The notes under the pieces were generated by a model. The model was not told where the DNA came from and searched no databases. It was given only the letters and a program-made list of their open reading frames with translations. DNA of 64,000 nucleotides, taken from NCBI RefSeq assembly GCF_035222485.1, contig NC_085920.1, positions 7,922,001 to 7,986,000 on the forward strand, given 5' to 3'. Each line of letters starts with the position of its first letter. Within the stretch, counting starts at the first letter, position 1. The stretch comes from Podospora pseudoanserina. Lineage: Eukaryota > Ascomycota > Sordariomycetes > Sordariales > Podosporaceae. The position numbers were made by a program, and so were the translations under genes. This document shows, in pieces, positions 1 through 10,379 of the stretch.

Positions 1-884
1 CCCTTTGCGGTGGCAGGCTGGATAGATGTTTTATCTCCCCATGTCGAGACTTCCAAGGCTATCAATCATCATCCGCAATTGACCATGCTTGTCTCCCAGG
101 CACGAACAACCACTTCTTGAGCCTCCAAACATCATGTCTTGTCGAGAGAGCAGGGCGGTGATGGTAATCCAGGGCCCGCAGAAACCATCGTGGTCCTGGA
201 AACGTGCAACAGGCTATTGCTGCTGTACACAATCAGTTGAACAGACTGGGGGTCTTCTGGGGTGCGGATTTTGGCTTGGGGTGTGGTTCTGGGTCTCCTC
301 GTAGATGTAGCAGAACTGGCCCTGCGCGTTGAAGATCGTTTTGCGGCTGGGAAACTTTAGATTTTGTTGATCGCGATATCTTGGGATCAGGCTTGGGGAT
401 TATCTGTTGGGTCTGGGGCTGCTCGTTCCACAAGAGCCATGCACGAGGTGAGCTCTTGCTCTTTCGGTCAAGATATTCAATTTAGGGTTTGCATCTTCCT
501 CGCACAACTTTCATTTCCATCCTTTTGGCAGCTGCGATGTTCACTTTTTTCAAACTGGGTCCAACATCCCTGGATGTTATCATAATCAATCAATGTGAGC
601 CACGCCCTTGCCTCCTACTGGAGCATTTTTGTTCTCAGCTAAGAATCCGGGCAATGTGTCTGGTGTACCTAGACTTTGATATTTGATTATTGCGCTATGC
701 TGTTTAACCAACACCGCCTTTTGAGCCAACATAGTGCGAGGTCTTTGGACTTGATCAGCTCGGTGCCAAAGTAGAGTTAGAGAATGCTTCTTCTCGTCTA
801 GTCCGTCCTGCCATACCACCGGCTGCTTCAATCATTCACCAAACCAACGCTTGTAAGGCTGTGTTATTCTTACTATCGACTTTT
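1..884. other. Gene-free left edge
   Basis: I see no convincing coding region here. Open frames are under 85 codons, lack domain-like sequence and have no supporting splice pattern. The right part probably holds the 3' UTR of the minus-strand reductase that ends at 885. Confidence 0.5.
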
Positions 885-2045
885 TCAAATTATCGCCTCT
901 GATTCCTCAAAACTCGCAAAGAATCGCGCACTATCCACCACGCTATCCCGAAACATCACCCAGTCTCTCCCCAACGCTTTCCTTGCTGGCTCGGAATTAA
1001 ACTTCTTCATTGCCGCCCTCGTTTTCTTGACCTCCTCAACCTTCCCTGCAGACGCCTCCCTGATAACACCTCTCAGATTATCCCCGAACTCCTCCCTCAA
1101 AACCTGCGCCATCTGACCAGGACTAACATTATCCTGCGCCACAAGCAAAAGCCTCTCCCTCCTCTTCTCCTCCCCATCACCCACAGCCAAGTCATTCGCC
1201 ACAGTCCTCACCACCACCTCCGCCACATCCCTAACATCAACAAAAGTCCCCCTAATGACGCTCGCCTCGGGGACCTCGCCTCCATGCATCACATCCCAAA
1301 TGTCCTTCACCCGCATGCTCAGCCCAGACAACGGGCTCGGCATAAACAACGGCGGCCCCAACACAGGACTGGGACAAAAAGTCGTGACATTCACCGCCTT
1401 CCATCTTGGATCATTCTTGTCATCGACGATCTTCCAGAGTGCCTTTTCTGCAGCGGTTTTGCTGGCTTGGTAGGTGATGTAACCGGGTGTGTTGTCCCCC
1501 AGCTCTGCCACCTTGGCCTCGGCTTCTTGGTTCCAATCTGCCGAGGCAAAAACGTGATCCGGAGAGCGGTAAGGGGGTGGTGAGTACACTGCGCTGATGG
1601 AGGACATGAACGCCACTGATTTGATCTTGGTGGGGGCCTCAACGGCGGAGGCGAGTAGGGAAGTGGTCCCGTCAACGGCGGCCTTCATCATGGGGGCTGG
1701 GTCGCCGTCGGCCATCGAAACCGGAGAGGCGAGGTGGGCTATGGCTTGGACACCTTTTTGATGTCATGATCAGGTCATCAGTAAAGACAGGAGCACGGGA
1801 AGGAGGGACCTGCCTTGGACCGCATTGTCAAACGCCCCTTTGATGGTAATGTCAGGAACCTCGACTATCTCGACCTTGCCGCCGCCTGCTTTCTGGGGTG
1901 TGGACAATGCGCGAAGCAAGGACTCGACATTAGGAGAGGTTTTGTTTCGGACCGTGCCCCTGACGCTGAAGCCGGCCTGGAGGAAGCGGGCGGCGGTGTG
2001 CGCGGCGATGTAGCCGTTGATTCCGGTGATGAGAACTTTTGCCAT
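885..2045 (-). CDS. NAD(P)-dependent extended-SDR reductase (dihydroflavonol-4-reductase/GRE2-like)
   Basis: Two exons (2045-1814 and 1753-885) encode about 366 residues. The N-terminus starts MAKVLITGINGYIAAHTAARF, a Rossmann TGxxGYIA nucleotide-binding motif. The catalytic Tyr/Lys pair is seen in YQASK within exon 2, preceded by the conserved HLASPV segment. Family members reduce aldehydes and ketones with NADPH in the cytosol; the substrate cannot be read from sequence. The ATG at 2043-2045 is chosen because the Rossmann motif follows at once. The two exons stay in frame only if the intron (1754-1813) uses a GC donor, giving ..AVQGVQAIAHLASP.., which matches the family. With the nearby GT donor the frame is lost. 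Family assignment is firm; specificity is unknown. Confidence 0.85.
1754..1813 (-). other. Predicted GC-AG intron
   Basis: In the minus-strand reductase, exon 1 ends ..GTCCAAG and the intron begins GCAGGT. It ends ..TCAAAAAG before GTGTCCAAGCC. The GT three bases downstream gives the wrong phase, whereas GC gives a family-like join. GC-AG introns are a known minor class in fungi. Confidence 0.6.
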
Positions 2046-2334
2046 TGTGCGCTGGACAGCCTTTGCAGGTGAACTGAATTGGTGAATTCCTAGACCTGAA
2101 AATTGAATCGGAGACTGGAAAAAAAAAAAAAAGATGGCCGATATCGCTACCAGCGACTCGCAAACAACACCAGCCGGCGTCACACACGCCCCTTGCCACG
2201 ACAACGCCCGCCCGGGTCATACATATCCCGATGCAGCCGACGGCTCCCGGGCTCACTTATCGTGGCAGCCTTTCATCCGAAACCTTCATCTTTATTTCAT
2301 CTACCGCACTCCGTATGTACAAATCCTGACCCCC

Positions 2335-3141
2335 TTAATTGAACACGTTCGGCACCGGGTTCCTCAAGTAAGGCTTCACCGCCGTCGTCCCGTTGAAATC
2401 CCTCGACACCGCCTGGGCAAACGCCTGGGCAATCACATCCGCCCCCTCGGGGCTGGTGTGGGTGTAATCCACAGGGTAAAAGCTATTCACCTTCTGGCTC
2501 CCCAACCGCTGATACGTCTTGGTCACAGCCTGGTAGTGATCCACAAAGCTCGCCCCGCTGCCCACGTTCCTCGCCGCGGCAGCAGCGTACGGCACGAACC
2601 TAGGCGGCTCGTAGTTCCCGCTCCACTGCCCGTTCTGCCACAGGTTCTTGGGCGTCTGGGCGCTGAAGACGACCTTGGCCCCCTTGGCGATGAGAGCCCT
2701 ACCGGCCGTCTGGAGGTAGTGGTTATACGTGTAGACCGTCTCGCCTGTCTTGCCTGACTTGCAGACCTCGTTTCCTGTGCCGGGGCAGGCGCTGCGGCCG
2801 TTGTCGTTGGCCGAGTTGGGGGAGCTGCCGTCGTTGTGCCCGAAGCTGATGATGACGATGTCGTTGGGGACAACGAGGCGCTCGACCTCGGCGAAGCGGC
2901 CTTCGTTGGTGAAGCTGCGGGCGGAGCGGCCGGAGATGGCCTTGTTGACGACCGAGATGGTGAGGTACCTGGAGAGGTACTCGCCCCAGCCGTTGTGCGG
3001 GCTGTTTGTGCGGGCCATGGTGCTGTCACCGGCCAGGTAGACGGTGGGTGGCTTGGTTTGGCGAGGGGAGTTCTGCGAAGGGGCGGCGTTGCTTCCCGCC
3101 GCCATGAGGAGCGGGAGGAGGGTGGCCGGTGAGAACTTCAT
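2335..3141 (-). CDS. Secreted rhamnogalacturonan acetylesterase-like SGNH hydrolase (CE12 type)
   Basis: A single-exon gene of 268 residues. The protein starts with a signal peptide (MKFSPATLLPLLMAAGSNA, likely cut before APSQ). SGNH blocks follow: GDSTMA with the nucleophile Ser, a Gly in NGWGEYL, GHND with the block III Asn, and DYTHTSPEGAD near the C-terminus with the catalytic Asp and His. This block set is typical of rhamnogalacturonan acetylesterases, which remove acetyl groups from pectin rhamnogalacturonan I outside the cell. Length fits the family (about 230-270). The ATG at 3139-3141 is chosen because it opens the signal peptide; the frame upstream is not protein-like. CE12 rather than another SGNH family is an inference. 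Confidence 0.85.
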   Translation of the reverse strand: MKFSPATLLPLLMAAGSNAAPSQNSPRQTKPPTVYLAGDSTMARTNSPHNGWGEYLSRYLTISVVNKAISGRSARSFTNEGRFAEVERLVVPNDIVIISFGHNDGSSPNSANDNGRSACPGTGNEVCKSGKTGETVYTYNHYLQTAGRALIAKGAKVVFSAQTPKNLWQNGQWSGNYEPPRFVPYAAAAARNVGSGASFVDHYQAVTKTYQRLGSQKVNSFYPVDYTHTSPEGADVIAQAFAQAVSRDFNGTTAVKPYLRNPVPNVFN

Positions 3142-3814
3142 GATGAGGGTCTGTGACGGTGGTGACTTGGCTCCCGATCTCGTATCCTTCCCTCCACAAC
3201 ACGGACAGAGGGGGGTCGTGGTCTCTTTTAAAGCAGCCGGTTTCCATCTCCCCGGGGGTCCCACAACATGCCCATCGTGTCATCTTTCGTCGACTTTGCA
3301 ATGTTGCATTTCTTTCCCGATAGGCTAGCTTCGGGTTTCCTGGATAACGGCCTGGATTCCACCAGCGAGAGGAGACCTTGTGCACTTGCGCAGCACGCTC
3401 TCCTCGCCATAGCGCAAGGTAGAAAAACTCATCAAAGCCACAACCGACCGAACGGGACCCTCCACGTTACCGTCGCTAACAAGAAATCCCCCGGGCTAGT
3501 GTCGTAACATGCTACGGTTGGTGCGGCTAAAAGGGGAAATAAAGAATCTGGGGTTTCCCCCAGATCCAGTTGTCGTTCCCAACGGCACCTCTGTCGGGAG
3601 AATGATCCAAACAAGGTATTACGGGTTCTCAGCAGCCGAGTAAGTGGTCAGCGGCATGACATTGTCCTTGGCAATATGGCAGGCAAAGCTCCACCTACAT
3701 CAGCTCTTTGTAGCAGTTTCACGAGAGCGAAGCGTACGGAACAATCTGAGATTGGAGGAAAAAGTTTCGAAACCCCCAAACAATGACGCTAATTCGACCA
3801 AATGCTATGAAACC
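3142..3814. other. Intergenic region between acetylesterase and regulator
   Basis: No credible gene. It contains the promoter of the acetylesterase on its left side and the 3' flank of the Zn2Cys6 regulator on its right side. No clear TATA box or repeat was identified. Confidence 0.4.
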
Positions 3815-6490
3815 TTACACCATCTCCATCTTATCGCCGTCCATAACATGATCAGCGTCGACTGTGGGCTCGATTCTTTTTGATCTGCTGAGATCCCCAA
3901 GCGTCGCCGCGACCTGGTCACAAGTAGCCGCCGATCGGTCCGTCAGCGCAAGCTCGTAGTCTACCACCACGTTCGAAGTGAGGTGCTCTGCCGCCATGGC
4001 CGAGAGTGACGAATTTTCCGGTCGCGTCACCTCGCCCATCACCGACTCTGCGTATTGTCTCGTGATCGTTTGGGTGGAAAGCGCCAGGGCCAGTAGTCCC
4101 TGTATGAAGACTTTGATAACTTCAAACCGGCTCAAGATGCGAAGAAGGCCCTTGATGCAGACCGCAAAGTAGTGTCGTCGTACAGAATCGTCCTTTCGTT
4201 CCACCGAGGGTCCAGTCTGGCAAAGACTGCTTGCAAGAGACATCGTCCCGCCCAGTGGGCCCAACAGATGTCCCTGGAGATCAAATGTACTCTGGTGATT
4301 GATTACCAGCCTCTTGAGTTGGTCAACCGAGGAGTTGAACGCACAGAGGGCGGATCCTTGAGTGTCGAATGACTGGAACTTCAGCCGCTGCAATGGCCCA
4401 AATATAAATGGCTGAAATAATGCAATGACAGCTGCATGAAAGTGCATACTACACAAACGTCCGTAAGTATCTCCACATCTACATTGGTCGACGGGGTTTC
4501 AACCAGAACTTACTGCATGCACATTGTCTCTGGAGAGTTCTGATCCCCTCTGACGCAGGCAAGCGGCAGACCTGCCGCCCATGCAAGCAGTCGCCGAAAG
4601 ATATTTTCAGCTTGTTCAAGGCTTGGGTTTCGATTCGGCATTGCTGCTAGCGGAGAACCATCGTCTGGCTCACCAGTATAGTAGTACAACCGCACCATGT
4701 CATGAACTATTACCGCCAGCTCATTCGTGGATACGTAGCTGACATCTGAATAGCTGGGGAGAGGGAGTATCGCTAAGCTACCGTCGTCCGTCTTGTACGT
4801 ATCGCGACCAGCTATAGGAAGCCCCGGATGCCCCTGAAAGGCACAGGAGCGGGCATGTAAGTCAGTGAATCTATGTTCGTCAGCTTGAGAGTCTCGCCAG
4901 GCTGCCAACCCCAAATGAAGGACGTACGTTTGATTCGAAAATACACCCCACGCAGTATGTGAAGTGGCTTTGGCCCACTGGCCAGAGCTCAGAGTTACAC
5001 CTGTCGGTTGAGCAATTGCCCCTGCAACAAAAGCGTAACCAGTCCCGAATAGCCCCATGAACCGACTAGCTGCAAGAGAAGCGGCTTTGTATCGCGCCGA
5101 GAGGTCGGCGTGGCCTGACACCACGGCGCAAGCTCCAAGCAGAGTGGCGGTAGGGGCAGAGGTGATGGTGTTGAGATTCAGTGACTGCCAGAATAAATGA
5201 TCTGCTTGTGCCAAAAATCGGACACCCAATTCTTGCAGACCCTTCTCGGGGTATAAGCTGCAGTAAGCTTGCTATGCTTTGAGTCAGCAACGTGACAATC
5301 GTTCCCGGTCTTCAGCTACTTACGCAAGTCCACGCCAACAACGCATTGACGAGCTGGGATGAGCAGTAAACATGCCCTCCGTGGGCCAAGTCGTTGAGAA
5401 AGAGATCTGCATCAAAAAGTTGAAAGGCAGGCTGGTCATTGACAAAGTATTGTGAGAGCAGGCTAGCGGCAAGATCTCCGTTAATCGCGACATCAGTCCA
5501 TCGGGTGATGTCAACGCTCTGAAATCGGTTGTCAGACTGTGGATAAGGGCGCTTATTTTCAATCGAGCATGTAATCTGTACGGCATCGATGTGGCTGAGA
5601 AGCTGACTGGGGTCGTATATCACCTGTAGCCCAAGGCGCTCAGCATCTGGATGTATTAGAGCAGGGTATACCGAGGGGTCTGAAGGGTGTTTGTTAGTTG
5701 TATTCCCGCAATGCCAGAATATCGAATATACGTACACTTGGTCGCCAATTCGTTCGCCAGGCTGTGGTGGGCATGTGGTTGAAGCATGTATTCCTTTTCA
5801 GTGTCTGTAGAGGTTTGTCTCGAGAGTAAAGATGGCGGCAAGGGAGAATTGCCGACGGCAGGTGAGCTTTTAGTGGACAAAGGCTGTGGGGGTGAGAATC
5901 TGAGATTGTTCATGAATCAATTTACGGCACCGGGGAGAGGAGGTAAGACATGTAAACAAGTTTGAGTGGCAAACTAGATGTTTGTCAAAGGGGCAAGCCA
6001 GTCATGACGAGGAACAAAATAAAACAATCAAAACTCACGGCTGGGAATAATGGCTGAAAGCTTCATTATCCAGTTGTTGTCCCAACGATGATTGACCGCT
6101 GTTAGGCCCCTGATCAAAGACACTTACCGCAATATCGTCGAGATGAATATTGTCAGAGCTCTCTGCACACTGAGACCTATACAGCAACTCCAATTCCTGA
6201 ATCCGTTCTCGGAGGCGCGCGTTTTCCAGGCGCAACGCCTCTTCTGGCGAAAGTTGGTAGCGACATTCTTGGGGTCGCTGCTGCGATTGGCACTGAAAGC
6301 ACGGCTCTCCGCCGTTGCACTTGATCTTTTTCGTTTTGCAATAGGCGCAAGCCTTGCGAGACAGCAGACGACGAGGCGGAAGTGCAGGAGAATCACTTGG
6401 GGGCCCGAGGGAGGAAGTTTCTTGAGAAGACCGGGACTCGGCCGATTCTTGCCTGTGGGGTGCGGGGGCAATGTCTCTGAAGCGAGGCAT
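3815..6490 (-). CDS. Zn(II)2Cys6 fungal-specific transcription factor
   Basis: Five exons (6490-6039, 5899-5736, 5679-5324, 5271-4514, 4448-3815) join in phase to about 787 residues. Near residue 48 lies the binuclear zinc cluster, C-x2-C-x6-C-x5-C-x2-C-x8-C (ACAYCKTKKIKC.. to ..QECRY). It is followed directly by a short leucine heptad segment (LRLENARLRERIQELELL) that probably dimerises. A long helical middle homology region follows. In it, the stretch around EHRFTDLHARSCAFQGH matches what is expected of the fungal-specific regulatory domain. Proteins of this kind bind CGG-type half-sites in nuclear promoters. The acetylesterase is adjacent, but nothing in the sequence shows that it is a target. 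Exon borders are inferred from GT/AG sites and phase. Confidence 0.85.
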
Positions 6491-7316
6491 GTTGAGGTGA
6501 CGAGGTTGTGCAAAGTCCTAGCAGACGATATGCGTTTGAAGATGGCTGCATACACAAGGGAGCCAGTTGACTTATCAGGAGCTGAGTCCGGCACTGCGGG
6601 TTCGATGAGATCAAAGTGGCAGTTTTGTATGCGTTTGGGAGAAAACACTTAAGCTTTCATCAGGGTCCATCCACTGCTAGTTGGGGCCTGCAGCGTGTCA
6701 GCCCAGATCTGGGCCAGGATACGTTGCCAAGCGTATGAGGTAGGCAGGAAAGTTGCCAGTAATCGTCATCTAGCCTCTTTTCTTAATTGTGGACAGCATT
6801 GCGATTTGTTACGAGGTTACCTGGCACTCCTGGCGAGTATGGCACGCATGGCTAACAACAATCAGGGAGAAGAAAGAATGCAAGGGAATGACGTCGCCAT
6901 CAAGCGGTGGAACCCTTCGGATCGCACGCAGGGTCTCAGGAAGGGTTTTCGCCCAATGATTCCTCATCGAGAAATGGAAGCGGGGCACCGCTAGCGGATC
7001 CAATGCCCCGACTTCCCCAAGCAGGTTTTGACATGTCAAAAAGGGACCAAATGCTCCGCGAACGAGTATCGTAAAGGTTAGGGTTCATGGTCAGTCACTA
7101 CTGAATCCCAAATATTGAGATCGCATCACGGCACCTACGACATTCGCCGTCGTAGCCGCTAGCAAATTTAAACCAGGGTAGTTCAATCAGCAAATTAGAC
7201 AAACCAATTGCAAACTCCAATTTTGCCTCAACATTGGGCACCAGATCGAGACCTGTGGCTGGATGAGCTGAGACATCCTTTCGAAATGAGGGGTTTTGAC
7301 AGTCGGAATTTCAAGG
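6491..7316. other. Intergenic region upstream of the Zn2Cys6 gene
   Basis: Promoter side of the regulator. Short open frames here are mostly antisense or non-ATG and show no domain-like composition. I see no RNA gene or repeat. Confidence 0.4.
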
Positions 7317-7591
7317 ATGGCTCATCTACAGGACGTTAACCGAAACTTCAACCAGCAGACCAGTCTCCAAAAGACAACGACCATAACTCTGTCGACGACC
7401 TGGCAAGCTTTGTCGAACAGTACCTTCGCTCAACTACCACCAGACAAGACCGCGAAATCAAACTCCTGAAGTTACTCGAAGACATGGGTGATGAATACCT
7501 CTACCACCTTGGCGAAAATGACACCCAGGCCGAGAGATACTATAGAAAAGTTCTCCAGCTAGCCGAACGCCTTCACGCCGCTAGTTCGTAG
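7317..7591 (+). pseudogene. Orphan TPR-like coding fragment
   Basis: A frame open from 7331 to the TAG at 7589-7591 encodes a C-terminal piece with a TPR-like helix pair (..LLKLLEDMGDEYLYHLG.. then ..AERYYRKVLQLAERLHAA). It has no ATG of its own at its beginning. A different frame starts at the ATG at 7317 (MAHLQDVNRNFNQQTSLQ..) and reads out of phase with it. This looks like the remnant of a TPR-containing host gene with a frameshift, or the last exon of a gene whose upstream exon I could not find. The codon pattern and the helix periodicity are the only evidence. No neighbour suggests a role. Confidence 0.4.
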
Positions 7592-8525
7592 TGACCGATT
7601 GAAGGACATGACTGTTTTGGCGTCAGGGGCGAAAAGCGGCATTTTATCATGGCATGGCTGGCTATCAGGCTCTCTGCAAATATGACTCCCAAAAGGACTG
7701 GCATCAAGTCAACAGTCGCAACAGCCAGGTCAATGTTTGAAAACGAAAACTCACGTTCTATAATCATCTAACTCGATCATCCAAGCCATGCAAGATCTAT
7801 GTACAAAATACCCACGCGCGTCGCCTTCGACCATACCAGATCAAAATTCTGTACGTGTCAACCTAGTCTTTAGTAGGGAAAGATAAAGTACAGAAATAGA
7901 ATTCGTCCCTCATAGCATTTCATATGGGTGATCCCTGGTATTTCCTTGCGCCAAAATGAAACCAGCACACTCCTTCGAGGGTCCGCAATCCAGCGAGAGA
8001 GAGGTTGCACGCAGAAGCGGCCAGAAATTAAAAAAAGAGGAAAGCCGAAGAAGAAAAACTCATTGCATCCAAAAGTCGGATAGATCGTAACCCCTTTCCC
8101 CTTCCGAAAGCCAAGCGAGCCCAAGACCGTTCCCTCCCTTATGCCGACCAACGCCCCTGGAAGAGAACTGACAAAACAGGCAAATCAGAAGAGAGGGAAG
8201 AGAAATAAGGGTGGTTCCAAACGAGAGCAAGAAGAGAACACAAAAGAGAAGTAATAAAAGATACACCGGCAAACTTTTGTTCAAACGATATAACAATACT
8301 CGCCCCCGTTTCATGAAGGCGTGCGCGCGTGTGTGTGCGACCCCGTCCTCATGTCATTCCAGACATGCTTGCCCCCAGGCAAGAGGCCATCATCGTGTCA
8401 TGCTCCCCATTCAGTGCCCTCGCTTATCCCTTGAAAGATGAGGATAGAGGCCTCAAGTCCATGTTGATAACAGATGATTGTGGAGTCCAATCATGACACA
8501 TCCTACACCACCGGAGGCGCACCAT
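7592..8525. other. Intergenic region
   Basis: No supported gene. It is the 3' flank of the minus-strand secreted repeat protein. Purine-rich tracts occur around 8030-8060 and 8190-8230. Confidence 0.4.
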
Positions 8526-10379
8526 TTAGTCACTGTCATCAAGGGCGATGGCAGCAATGGGCGTGGCAATCACACGACCAGTTCCAACCACGGTGCGGCG
8601 GGTGGTGAATGTCATGACTGTGGGCTTGCGAGTGATGGTGGTGGTGCGCTTAGTCGTGGTCATTAGCAGCTTGGTTGTCGTTGTGCGGAGCGTGGTCATA
8701 ACCGGGCGGGGGTTGGTAATATTTGTCTTGTGAGTGGGGGTGGGATGTAGACTGATTGTAAGCCGAGTAATCGTGGGCTTGCCCGTAGTGGTAGGCTTCC
8801 ACTTGTGAGTGGTGTTAGGCTTGTGAGTGGTAGGCTTGTAAGTGGTGGTAGGCTTCCAGTTGTGAGTGGTGGTATGCTTGTGAGTGGTAGGCTTCCAGTT
8901 GTGAGTAGAGGTAGGCTCCGACTTGTGAGTGGTGGTATGCTTGTAAGTGGTGTTAGGCTTATGAGTGGTAGGAAACTCCGGCTTGTGAGTGGTGTTAGGC
9001 TTGTGAGTGGTAGGAGGCCCCGGTTTGTGAGTGGTGTTAGGCTTGTGAGTGGTAGGAGGCCCCGGCTTGTGAGTGGTGTTAGGCTTGTAAGTGGTGTTAG
9101 GCTTGTGAGTGGTGTTAGGCTTGTGAGTGGTAGGAGGCCCCGGCTTGTGAGTGGTAGGAGGCTTGTAAGTGGTGTTAGGCTTGTGAGTGGTGTTAGGCTT
9201 GTGAGTGGTGTTAGGCTTGTGAGTGGTGTTAGGCTTGTGAGTGGTGTTAGGCTTGTGAGTGGTGTTAGGCTTGTGAGTGGTGTTAGGCTTGTGAGTGGTG
9301 TTAGGCTTGTGAGTGGTGTTAGGCTTGTAAGTGGTAGGCTCCGACTTATCAGTCGAGATGGGCTCCGACTTATCAGTCGAGATGGGCTCCAACTTATCAG
9401 TGGTGTTGGGCTTGTAAGTGGTAGGCTCCGACTTATCAGTCGAGATGGGCTCCGACTTATCAGTCGTGGTGGGCTCCAACTTATCAGTGGTGTTGGGCTT
9501 GTAAGTGGTAGGCTCCGACTTATCAGTCGAGGTAGGCTCCGACTTGTCAGTCGAGATGGGCTCCGACTTATCAGTCGTGGTGGGCTCCAACTTATCAGTG
9601 GTGTTGGGCTTGTAAGTGGTAGGCTCCGACTTATCAGTCGAGATGGGCTCCGACTTATCAGTCGAGGTGGGCTCCAACTTATCAGTCGTGGTGGGCTCCA
9701 ACTTATCAGTGGTGTTGGGCTTGTAAGTGGTAGGCTCCGACTTGTCAGTCGAGATGGGCTCCGACTTGTCAGTCGCGATGGGCTCCGACTTATCAGTCGA
9801 GATGGGCTCCGACTTGTGAGTGGTGTTGGGCTTTGCCGTGGTGGTGGGGGGAGCGACAACGGTGGTCTTGACGGTCGTGGCAGTGGTCCGGCAAGTGCGG
9901 TAGTAGTTGTCATCCAAGATATAACCGTAACCATCCTGCATGGACATCTGCGAGGGACCACGAGTCTCGCCGCGGTTGGTGGCATAAGACTGATCCCAAT
10001 CGCGGGTGTACATCGAGCAGAACAGACCCTGGGGGACTCCGTTCTCAAACAGGGTGTAGGCAAGGAAGAATCTGCAAGTGTCGTAGGTGCCATCAGGTTT
10101 GGGGTGCTTGCGATGATAGTTGGTGACGCTCACACAGTGAGCAGCGCACAAGTGAGGGATGTGGGCCTCAGGGAAGAACTTGAAGCCTATGTAGGTGTCC
10201 TTGCCGTCCTTGTCCAGCGGAGCATTGATGGTGGCATTTCCATAGGGAATGGGACCGATGAAGCCATCAATGGGATCAGGGAAATCAGCGTCGCGGGTGA
10301 CAACAACACTGCCGAGAGCACTCGAAGGCAAGGTGGCCGAAATGCCCGCGGCCAGCAGGGCTGAAATCATGCCCTTCAT
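8526..10379 (-). CDS. Secreted Cys-domain protein with long Thr/Pro/Lys repeat tail
   Basis: A single exon of 617 residues starting at MKGMISALLAAG, a signal peptide ending near SALGS. Residues about 20-165 form a compact domain with six Cys (LCAAHC.., DTCRFFLAY.., LFCSMYTRDWD.., YYRTC) and an aromatic-rich DGYGY segment. I recall similar domains in many secreted ascomycete surface proteins. The rest is low complexity: blocks of TDKSEP(I/T)S and TTYKPNTTDKLEP, then a run of PNTTHK, then mixed HKPGPPTT and NWKPTT units, and a basic Thr-rich end. Such Thr-rich tails are usually O-mannosylated stalks of wall or surface proteins. No GPI signal is evident, since the end (..AIALDDSD) is acidic. An upstream in-frame non-ATG extension was not used. 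Function unknown; probably a cell-wall or secreted structural protein. Confidence 0.75.
   Translation of the reverse strand: MKGMISALLAAGISATLPSSALGSVVVTRDADFPDPIDGFIGPIPYGNATINAPLDKDGKDTYIGFKFFPEAHIPHLCAAHCVSVTNYHRKHPKPDGTYDTCRFFLAYTLFENGVPQGLFCSMYTRDWDQSYATNRGETRGPSQMSMQDGYGYILDDNYYRTCRTTATTVKTTVVAPPTTTAKPNTTHKSEPISTDKSEPIATDKSEPISTDKSEPTTYKPNTTDKLEPTTTDKLEPTSTDKSEPISTDKSEPTTYKPNTTDKLEPTTTDKSEPISTDKSEPTSTDKSEPTTYKPNTTDKLEPTTTDKSEPISTDKSEPTTYKPNTTDKLEPISTDKSEPISTDKSEPTTYKPNTTHKPNTTHKPNTTHKPNTTHKPNTTHKPNTTHKPNTTHKPNTTHKPNTTYKPPTTHKPGPPTTHKPNTTHKPNTTYKPNTTHKPGPPTTHKPNTTHKPGPPTTHKPNTTHKPEFPTTHKPNTTYKHTTTHKSEPTSTHNWKPTTHKHTTTHNWKPTTTYKPTTHKPNTTHKWKPTTTGKPTITRLTISLHPTPTHKTNITNPRPVMTTLRTTTTKLLMTTTKRTTTITRKPTVMTFTTRRTVVGTGRVIATPIAAIALDDSD
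8805..9830 (-). repeat. Coding minisatellite: 18-bp and 24-bp units in higher-order array
   Basis: This lies inside the secreted repeat gene. From about 8996 to 9330 the unit is 18 bp (plus strand GGCTTGTGAGTGGTGTTA, protein PNTTHK), with about nine nearly uninterrupted copies near 9160-9330. From 9331 to about 9810 the basic unit is 24 bp (TDKSEPIS-like). These are grouped into higher-order blocks of 29 or 37 residues, each opening TTYKPNTTDKLEP. All units are multiples of 3, so copy-number changes keep the frame. Confidence 0.9.

Noticed and set aside
8805-9830. CRISPR-like look of regular direct repeats
   Set aside because: The units are contiguous coding repeats without spacers, in a eukaryotic gene.
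8696-10093. 465-codon second minus-strand frame rich in LTSLTP repeats
   Set aside because: A shifted reading of the same array, without ATG-led domain sequence.
8805-10364. 519-codon open frame on the plus strand opposite the secreted repeat gene
   Set aside because: It is a by-product of the repeat array, whose unit lengths are multiples of 3 and so keep several frames open. The minus-strand frame has a signal peptide and a real Cys domain; the plus-strand one has neither.
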